DNA of 20,682 nucleotides from a virus. Location: IMG/VR virus record IMGVR_UViG_3300010883_000648, positions 1 to 20,682 of that record; one strand, given 5' to 3'. Position numbers and translations under genes: made by a program. Below are positions 14,698 through 20,682 of the stretch, piece by piece. Below the pieces are notes generated by a model. It had not been told where the DNA came from, made no database searches, and was given only the letters and a program-made list of their open reading frames with translations. Each line of letters begins with the position of its first letter. Positions within the stretch are counted from its first letter, which is position 1.

Positions 14698-14723
14698 AAC
14701 TATCTCCTTATGTTAGTGTAAAA

Positions 14724-14891
14724 TTAAGGGCTTCCGTGTGCTCTGAAAGGCTTACTCTTCCTTAGCTCTAGTGATTTCATGACATTGAAAGTGGCCTTCT
14801 TAGGTGCAGAAGGCTCAGACTTATTAGCTTTGGTAAGGACTGAATCAGTTACAATCTCGTTCGATCTCCTTGTCTCCGCTTTTGTTGCCAT
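14724..14891 (-). CDS. Small basic protein (55 aa)
   Basis: AGGAG stands 5 bases before the ATG at 14891, inside the end of the terminase nuclease gene, and the frame runs 55 codons to TAA at 14724-14726. The product is rich in Lys, Arg, Thr and Ser and looks largely disordered, with a C-terminal SLELRKSKPFRAHGS. It starts 8 bases after the upstream TAG and fits the packed operon. Function is unknown. Confidence 0.6.
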   Translation of the reverse strand: MATKAETRRSNEIVTDSVLTKANKSEPSAPKKATFNVMKSLELRKSKPFRAHGSP

Positions 14892-14899
14892 TAGCTCTC

Positions 14900-15778
14900 C
14901 TAGTATACTATGTGGCGTGAGGTATCAAAGCTATCCACCTTATCAGCCATCCAATTAGATGAAAGCATCTTGAATAAATACTTAACTGCATCAATGCTAT
15001 GGTTATTCTTGTCAATCATAGTTTCCTTTACGTTTCTACTCTGCCCAGTGCTGTTACTCCACTCGTTATACCTCCACTGACTCATCTCCCTGTAATGATT
15101 GGGACATGACTTTGTAATTCTATACCTTGGTTGCCAATCCTTATCCTTCCCGTTGAACCCACCCCAATACTGTTCGTTAACCATCTCAGCAAACTGTACG
15201 TCTCCTCCCCTAGTGCCCTTGATAAAGTGAACACCTTGCTCAGCAAATAAAGATGCTGGACTAACTAGGTCACCTCCGTCACCCTTCTCTTGAGTAGCTG
15301 TCCACATACTTGGATCTGCTACTATCCATTCCAACCTATCAAAGTATTTACAATCTAGGATAGCCTCTGATGTGGTGATGTACCCTGACTTCTTCCTGTA
15401 AAATTCAAAGACAGCATAGTAGTCATCAACCTTAGTGTCATGCGCTATCACCACAAACGCTGTGATACCACGCCCAGCATAATCGAATCCACCATACAAC
15501 TTCCAGTCTTCAGGTATTGATTTCCATACAGGGATCTCAATGCGTGGCCTATGCTTCAACATGTCAGGGAACACTAGCTGTCCACCCTGTGCATCGAAAT
15601 CAATCTCCATTTCTCTTCGCCACTTAGCACCTATCACACCACCGGGATAGCCTACCAGTGACTTGGCCATCCACTGCTTACCATTCGGAGTTGTAATATC
15701 CTTGTCAGGATCTGCAGTGTAATGAATGCGTAGCACCCTTACACCATCACTTGTTACGTAATCATTAATTCCCTGCAC
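14900..15778 (-). CDS. Terminase large subunit, nuclease half only
   Basis: This 292-aa protein is a TerL C-terminal RNase-H-like nuclease: an opening VRVLRIHYTADPDKD segment, WRREMEIDF near 53-61, then Asp99 (GGFDYAGRG), Asp155 (VADPSMW) and Asp263 (HSIDAVKYLF) as the metal-binding acidic residues. It has no Walker motifs. It begins at GTG 15778 with GGAG about 10 bases upstream inside the end of the LPD38 gene, overlapping that gene by 14 bases. It would cut concatemers to unit genomes but needs the ATPase half encoded at 12717-13436. Why the halves are separated and in swapped order is discussed in the findings. Confidence 0.85.
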   Translation of the reverse strand: MQGINDYVTSDGVRVLRIHYTADPDKDITTPNGKQWMAKSLVGYPGGVIGAKWRREMEIDFDAQGGQLVFPDMLKHRPRIEIPVWKSIPEDWKLYGGFDYAGRGITAFVVIAHDTKVDDYYAVFEFYRKKSGYITTSEAILDCKYFDRLEWIVADPSMWTATQEKGDGGDLVSPASLFAEQGVHFIKGTRGGDVQFAEMVNEQYWGGFNGKDKDWQPRYRITKSCPNHYREMSQWRYNEWSNSTGQSRNVKETMIDKNNHSIDAVKYLFKMLSSNWMADKVDSFDTSRHIVY

Positions 15779-18700
15779 GTTTTTTCATCTCCAAGGCTAG
15801 AGCTTTTCTGGTAGCAGGGTTACTGATGTTTTTCATTGAGTTAAACTGCGCCCATATCTCTGCCTTCTGTTTTGTGTTACTAACAGCAAGTATCTCTGCA
15901 ATCTGCAAAGCCCTTGTCGTACCACTAGGATTGGAAGCTACATCACGCCATAGCCTAGCGTTTTTCATGGTACCGAATGTTCTATGGTGACCTACTGCAC
16001 TGATAATACTTTTAAGATGTCTCGACATGTCAGCATTGCTTAGTAACCCCTCATCATTAGCCTTGCGGATTAACGATGATGCCTTCCGAGAAATCTCTTT
16101 CTCTTTAGCATTGTCCTTAGCCTTACTACCTGTTGGCTTCTGGTTGTTCATAGCGTCAAGATATTCGTTCTTCACCATTCTTATTCTCATGTCAGCAGTA
16201 CGTGCATCTATCTCACCCTTCTCTGCTGCAGCACGTTGCTCTAAGTTTTCTACACCTGTGTACTTTACTATCCTACCAAGGAAAGGAACATCCTTCATAG
16301 TCCTGTCAAAGCTTTGAGAGATGATTCCCTTGATAGCCTTCTCGTCTGCAGTATCTTTGAACGGATCTAGTAATAGTCGGCCGCCTAAGCTTGTAAGTTT
16401 AACTATTGAGTTGGACGATGGAATGAAAGCATCTAGTACAGCTCTCATTCTTTCAGGTGAGTATGCTCTACTCCCAGTAAGAGCTTCACTAATATCGTTG
16501 ACAGTTTCTGCTGGCATGGTGTAACCCGGATGTGTCCAAGGGTTCTGCTCTAATGTCTTGTCACTAACTTCACCCTTCTTAGAAATAGATTCCCAAGTGT
16601 AAGAGTTAACATCATTGACAGCCAGTATAGCCTTGCCCAGTGGTGGTATTAGGTTGCTCAATGGATTGAGTCTGTTGATACCTTCCAACCATATCTCATC
16701 ACGTGTCCTTGCTATCTTGTGATAAACATCATCACCTTCTGTGCCTATGGCTGCTCTTACTGAGTTAGTAACAATCAAACCTACAAGACTTGTTAGTGCT
16801 GACTGTCCTTGGTCTAACTGTATCGGCACGTAAGCATGCAACTCTTGCCCACTCTTCTCGTCAAACTTATTTCCAAATGGTAGCATGAAATTAAGTGAGC
16901 CAGTCTTATCGGAATCCTTCATTCGATCCCATGCTTCGGGGTTACGTAAAATGTTGTTAAACATTACAACACCAGCTAACATCATAAACTGTGAAATCTT
17001 TAGCCAAGACTTAGTAATGTTTTCCTTCCTCTTAGCATCACTCTCTCTAGCACCAGCCAAGTTCCCTAACGCTAGCGTACTAAACAATCCACGGGTAGCT
17101 TGCAGTGTTGCATTCAAATAGGGTAGCCCCTTGTCCAATGCCTTGGCAGTCTTACCGCCTTGAGCAAAGTCAAGATAGCTACGTGCTATCCACGTTGCAT
17201 CCTTGCGATCCTTTCCGTTGTCCAGTGCTTGCTCTCTTAGTGCCACCCTCACCCATAGCTCAGTCTTCTGCCCAAGAAAGGACAACCCTTTTTCTAATGC
17301 TCTAAGAGTTGGATGATTAACAAGGAACGCTTGGCCTGTCTGCTTATTAAGAGTATGCTCTAGTGCACCCTGCGTTGTCATGAACTCCATCATGCCACCA
17401 TCTTCTAAGAAGTCAGCAGCTCTACCGATAGGGGTAGGCCCAATATGCCATACATCTTTAGCTACCTTAGCTAGTTGCTTACTCATCTGCCATAGAGCTT
17501 TAGGTGCTGCATCACTGAACTCTCTAGTACGTAACCATGAAAAGAATATGTCACGTGGAAAGTTAGAGATAGCAAACTCAGGGTTAGCACCCGTAGCAAA
17601 CACACGTACTATGCCAGCACCTGAATACTTACGTAAGAAGTTACCAAGTTCAGAGTCTAGCCCCGCATCAATACCTCCCCACTCATGTCCTATATCAATC
17701 GGCATGATAACTGATACCTTCTTGCCATCCACCATTGCAGTAATAGTTGTTTCGTTATCTTTCACCTCATGGTCAGCAGACACTACCTCAGCTATGCCAT
17801 TACCGGGGTGCTCTTTAGCATACTCATATAAACTTATGTTAGCTTCGTTACGTGCAATCCTGTCATGCAATCTAACAATGTAGTCACGCATCAGTAGTGC
17901 AGAGTCAAGTTGCAATGACTGTGTACTACCCTTGTCAATCTTATCTAAGTTGTTAAACGTTATGTTGGGGTCAAGGAACTGTATGTACCTACGTGGTGAA
18001 TAATCACCCACCTTCTTCATGTGATTGAATGTTGCTTCATCAATGAGGCCAGCTCTACGCATGTGACCTAGCTGACTCTTGAACACTGCGAAGTAGTTGT
18101 CAGCTCTAGCGTTCAACGTATCGTAGTTACCCTTGTCATTCTTTTTCATGTGGTCAAGGAACGCTTGATAGTCTTCGGCACTTAACCCCGTTGGGTTAAG
18201 GATGTCAGCAGCCGCCAACACTTCACGCACGTGTCTGTCTGCCGCAAGCTCAGCTATCTCTTGAGTGTGATGAGCTTCCATGATTACTTCGTTACTGTCT
18301 GACTTGCTACTCTTCTTGCGTATGGTAACAAACCTTTCACCACGTATGCTTGGTTTATTTAATCTCTCAACACCATACTTCTTAGTTAAGGTATTGATGT
18401 GATCTTCGTTAGTGAGATCGAACACGCTACCAATAGCGTTGTCGTTAAGGAACTTCCTAGCGACAGCAACTCTGTTAGTTTCAAGTGCTATGTTACGTCT
18501 AGCTTGAATGATCTCATTCAGCATGCCAAACGTATCTTCATTCAGCCCACGAAATACTTTAGCGAATGCATTCTGGAAGTGTACGTCACCCTTAGCACTA
18601 CCCCCAGCAGATAGTTCAAGACCTCTGATGATACGCTCACCAGCCTGCCCAAGCTTAGATCTAATTTCACGCTTCAGCTTGCCAGTAGTATCAAAGATTT

Positions 18701-18833
18701 GTTTACTCATCTGCTGCCAGATGGTACCCTTGGAGTGAGTCTCAAAGTGTTTAAAGTCTGACCTAGACTTGTCCATGCTGTCTTTAACTCTAGCCTCTCG
18801 TGATCCTTTTGTATATGATATGCAAGATGTCAT
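15765..18833 (-). CDS. Large polyvalent-type protein (LPD38-like)
   Basis: The 1022-aa protein has features of the LPD38 domain of phage polyvalent proteins: NPEFAISNFPRD at 417-428, ELWVRVALREQAL with a long helical stretch near 525-580 (FAQGG, LPYLNATLQATRG), then a mixed helical C-terminus. No transmembrane protein signature is obvious beyond a hydrophobic segment near 610. Polyvalent proteins are thought to be packaged in the virion and ejected with the genome. It is preceded by an ATGA overlap with the partial upstream gene, suggesting they are parts of one virion module. Identification is by pattern only. Confidence 0.65.
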   Translation of the reverse strand: MTSCISYTKGSREARVKDSMDKSRSDFKHFETHSKGTIWQQMSKQIFDTTGKLKREIRSKLGQAGERIIRGLELSAGGSAKGDVHFQNAFAKVFRGLNEDTFGMLNEIIQARRNIALETNRVAVARKFLNDNAIGSVFDLTNEDHINTLTKKYGVERLNKPSIRGERFVTIRKKSSKSDSNEVIMEAHHTQEIAELAADRHVREVLAAADILNPTGLSAEDYQAFLDHMKKNDKGNYDTLNARADNYFAVFKSQLGHMRRAGLIDEATFNHMKKVGDYSPRRYIQFLDPNITFNNLDKIDKGSTQSLQLDSALLMRDYIVRLHDRIARNEANISLYEYAKEHPGNGIAEVVSADHEVKDNETTITAMVDGKKVSVIMPIDIGHEWGGIDAGLDSELGNFLRKYSGAGIVRVFATGANPEFAISNFPRDIFFSWLRTREFSDAAPKALWQMSKQLAKVAKDVWHIGPTPIGRAADFLEDGGMMEFMTTQGALEHTLNKQTGQAFLVNHPTLRALEKGLSFLGQKTELWVRVALREQALDNGKDRKDATWIARSYLDFAQGGKTAKALDKGLPYLNATLQATRGLFSTLALGNLAGARESDAKRKENITKSWLKISQFMMLAGVVMFNNILRNPEAWDRMKDSDKTGSLNFMLPFGNKFDEKSGQELHAYVPIQLDQGQSALTSLVGLIVTNSVRAAIGTEGDDVYHKIARTRDEIWLEGINRLNPLSNLIPPLGKAILAVNDVNSYTWESISKKGEVSDKTLEQNPWTHPGYTMPAETVNDISEALTGSRAYSPERMRAVLDAFIPSSNSIVKLTSLGGRLLLDPFKDTADEKAIKGIISQSFDRTMKDVPFLGRIVKYTGVENLEQRAAAEKGEIDARTADMRIRMVKNEYLDAMNNQKPTGSKAKDNAKEKEISRKASSLIRKANDEGLLSNADMSRHLKSIISAVGHHRTFGTMKNARLWRDVASNPSGTTRALQIAEILAVSNTKQKAEIWAQFNSMKNISNPATRKALALEMKKRAGN

Positions 18834-20682
18834 TGGTAATCTATCCTCGTTTTACAAACCTTTAGATCATCAGAGATTTGATTGTCAGTATTCCCCTCAG
18901 CCTCCTCGTTAAGCATCCCCTCTGATGTATTGTACTGATACAGTGCAGCCTTCTCTTCTTCAGTAGTCTCATCAACCTGCAGATCAGGGTCATCTATGTT
19001 CTCAGCCTCAAATTCAGCAGCAGCAGCAGCTTCAGCAGCCATTACCTGTTGAATCTCACTGAGGTTGTCATCAGCTTCAGCTAAGAAATCATCAGTAGCA
19101 ACCTCTTCACCAGTAGCTGTCTCATCAACAACAGTTACTTGCTCCGGTGCCTTGGCCTTGGCAGCTTTAATCTTCTTCCTGTCAACAGTCTTCTTCTCAG
19201 CCAACTCGTTGGCCTCCTCTTCAGCCATCTCTGGATCTTTAGCTACACGCTTAGCTTCCTCTTGCACATTCTCCCACTCAAGCTTATGTTGATTAAGCGT
19301 GTCAACCTTACTGAATCCAAGCTGTTCACCTTCATTGAGTCCACGCCTGATTCTCTTATAGCCAGTAAGGAAGTCCTCCCCCTTAACTCTGAACCCCTTG
19401 TTAGCATCAACCTTGACAATCAAGTCGACACCCACTACAGTGCCCACTATACGTGCAATCTCCTTAGTGCCTAGCCCACGTCTAGTCTTAGCAGCTGGAT
19501 AGAAATGTGTGCTAATAGGTATGCCATGCTTTAACTCCATGTTACCTATAACCTCACCCTCAGTACTACCATCATCAACGATGATAGTTAGGAATCTACT
19601 ACTACCAACCTCTCCTTCTAACGCTATTTTTATTTCACCCGTTCCTACAGGGTCAATCTCTTGTGCCCTGATGACAGCGTTATTAATTCCCCTACCAGTG
19701 TTCACCTGTGTGTTCCTAAAAGAGAGCTTGCTAACAGCTCCTCTGTTTTTACCCTTCTCATTTACTTCCTTAGATAACATGGCTGTCTTGAATCTACCAA
19801 CAGCATCACGCTGGCCAGCTGCATCTTCATGTGCGCCAACAAATACGTTACGCTTAGGTGTGTACGCAGGATCAGTCAATGCCTTGCTAGGCTTGACATC
19901 GCTGGTAATATCTAGTGATGGTCGCACAACTCTCTTGGCTACCACCTTCTCACCAGTAACAACGAACCTATAGTAAGCTCTCTTCTGAACCTTTCTACGT
20001 TGATGCTTTAAACTCAGTCTTTTCTCTGCTGGCCTAACCCCCGGTGGAAACTGTGCCTCACCAACAGGGATCAACTCAGAGGTCAATCTCTCTAGCTCTT
20101 CTTGTTCTGCATTGGTGCGAAGTTTTCTAGCACTTAGCTTCTGCAGTCTAGCTTCCTTCTTCGGTGATAGCTGCTCACCCTTAGCTTCAAGTGTAGCCTT
20201 CTCTTTTTCTAACACCTTTCTGTCTGTGACTTCTTTAGGCGTTAGAGTCTGCTTAGTTTTATCTTCAAGCTCCTGAATCCTGACACGCTTATAGTCACTG
20301 CCACGTGAACGCAATAAGTCGTCAGCCCTATTCTCTTTCCTTTTAGTCTCAAGAAGGTTCTGCCTCTTAGTTTCATCAATAGCAGTGTCATCTGATTGTA
20401 TTGCCAGCCTATCCTGTTCATCCTCATTCGCCTCTCGTAGCTCTTGAGGTGTCAAGGATTGATCTGTTGCTCCCCCTTCAATACTTTCATCTTCAACTTC
20501 AAGCTGACCCTTCCTAAACTTACGGCCTAACTCACCAATGTACTGTCCTTCTTCATACTGCCCCTTAACTTCGTTGGTAAGTTGGCGCATAGCTTCCTTA
20601 GCATCTTGCTGCTTGAATGAAATATCATCAGCATCATCAAGCTCATTAATTTCTGCGACTACGTCAAAAGATGGAATACCCA
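18830..20682 (-). CDS. Highly charged polyvalent/structural protein, 5' partial
   Basis: The frame stays open from the window's right edge (20682) to its TGA at 18830, so the internal Met at 20590 need not be the start; at least 616 residues are visible. Much of it is very charged, with a Lys/Glu-rich coiled-coil-like part (around 130-200 residues from the window edge) and an acidic, Ala/Glu-rich C-terminus. A central beta-rich segment (SRFLTIIVDDGSTEGEVIGN, then RRGLGTKEIARIVG) resembles a GNAT acyltransferase fold only weakly. It overlaps the LPD38 gene by ATGA, as if a single giant protein were split in two. Function is not assigned. Confidence 0.65.
   Translation of the reverse strand, partial: GIPSFDVVAEINELDDADDISFKQQDAKEAMRQLTNEVKGQYEEGQYIGELGRKFRKGQLEVEDESIEGGATDQSLTPQELREANEDEQDRLAIQSDDTAIDETKRQNLLETKRKENRADDLLRSRGSDYKRVRIQELEDKTKQTLTPKEVTDRKVLEKEKATLEAKGEQLSPKKEARLQKLSARKLRTNAEQEELERLTSELIPVGEAQFPPGVRPAEKRLSLKHQRRKVQKRAYYRFVVTGEKVVAKRVVRPSLDITSDVKPSKALTDPAYTPKRNVFVGAHEDAAGQRDAVGRFKTAMLSKEVNEKGKNRGAVSKLSFRNTQVNTGRGINNAVIRAQEIDPVGTGEIKIALEGEVGSSRFLTIIVDDGSTEGEVIGNMELKHGIPISTHFYPAAKTRRGLGTKEIARIVGTVVGVDLIVKVDANKGFRVKGEDFLTGYKRIRRGLNEGEQLGFSKVDTLNQHKLEWENVQEEAKRVAKDPEMAEEEANELAEKKTVDRKKIKAAKAKAPEQVTVVDETATGEEVATDDFLAEADDNLSEIQQVMAAEAAAAAEFEAENIDDPDLQVDETTEEEKAALYQYNTSEGMLNEEAEGNTDNQISDDLKVCKTRIDYQ

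Noticed and set aside
13436-14900. Terminase split as a simple sequencing frameshift
   Set aside because: The halves are about 1.46 kb apart with several other genes between them and in reversed order, so no single base error can join them.
17380-17883. 167-aa reading frame on the plus strand inside the LPD38 gene
   Set aside because: It lies fully antisense to a well-supported long gene, has no ribosome site of note, and its composition looks like a shadow of the opposite strand.
19509-19973. 154-aa reading frame on the plus strand antisense to the charged protein
   Set aside because: It is antisense to the open minus frame, with low-complexity hydrophobic and Ser/Pro-rich content typical of shadow frames.
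1-20682. CRISPR array, insertion sequence or transposase
   Set aside because: No regularly spaced repeats, terminal inverted repeats or transposase motifs were seen on either strand.

Overview
The window looks like part of a tailed-phage (Caudoviricetes) or prophage genome. It has a tightly packed, overlapping gene array with a YqaJ/lambda-exo-type recombinase, a T7 gp2.5-like ssDNA-binding protein, a DnaB-type helicase, a resolvase-like nuclease, a tyrosine integrase, an M15 endolysin, both terminase subunits and a large polyvalent-type protein. AT-leaning codon use, strong AGGAG ribosome sites and one perfect sigma70-type promoter fit a phage of a Gram-negative, perhaps marine gammaproteobacterial, host. 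The host is an inference. No RNA polymerase, DNA polymerase, portal or capsid gene is visible here.

Layout. Plus strand 1-12714 is the early/replication/lysis arm. It opens with a partial Cys-rich zinc-finger gene, an M20/M28-like metallopeptidase, several small unknown genes and a DUF932 gene. A 188-base non-coding island (3759-3946) follows, holding a 14-bp direct repeat, a structured inverted repeat and a TTGACA-N17-TATAAT promoter. The promoter drives the recombinase, the ssDNA-binding protein and a two-gene sugar cassette (Gfo/Idh/MocA dehydrogenase and hexapeptide acyltransferase), which ends in a clear intrinsic terminator (6765-6795). Next come a zinc-ribbon gene, the integrase, a possible helicase accessory gene, DnaB, a three-helix membrane protein, unknown genes, the resolvase and the endolysin. 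Small genes under 60 codons with good ribosome sites are found at 8332-8505 and 10812-10982.

Minus strand 20682-12717 is the packaging/structural arm, read right to left: a partial charged protein (at least 616 aa), a 1022-aa LPD38-type polyvalent protein, the terminase nuclease half, two small genes, a 189-aa unknown, the terminase small subunit and the terminase ATPase half. The two arms converge with only 2 bases between stop codons.

The standout is the large terminase. Its ATPase domain (12717-13436) and RNase-H-like nuclease domain (14900-15778) are separate genes on the same strand in swapped order, with the nuclease gene upstream. Each half keeps its family motifs, and the break falls just after ATPase motif III. 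I see no intein, intron or transposase. This reads either as a genuine permuted two-subunit motor or as the trace of a 3.06-kb tandem duplication or circle junction, and is the best candidate for something undescribed.
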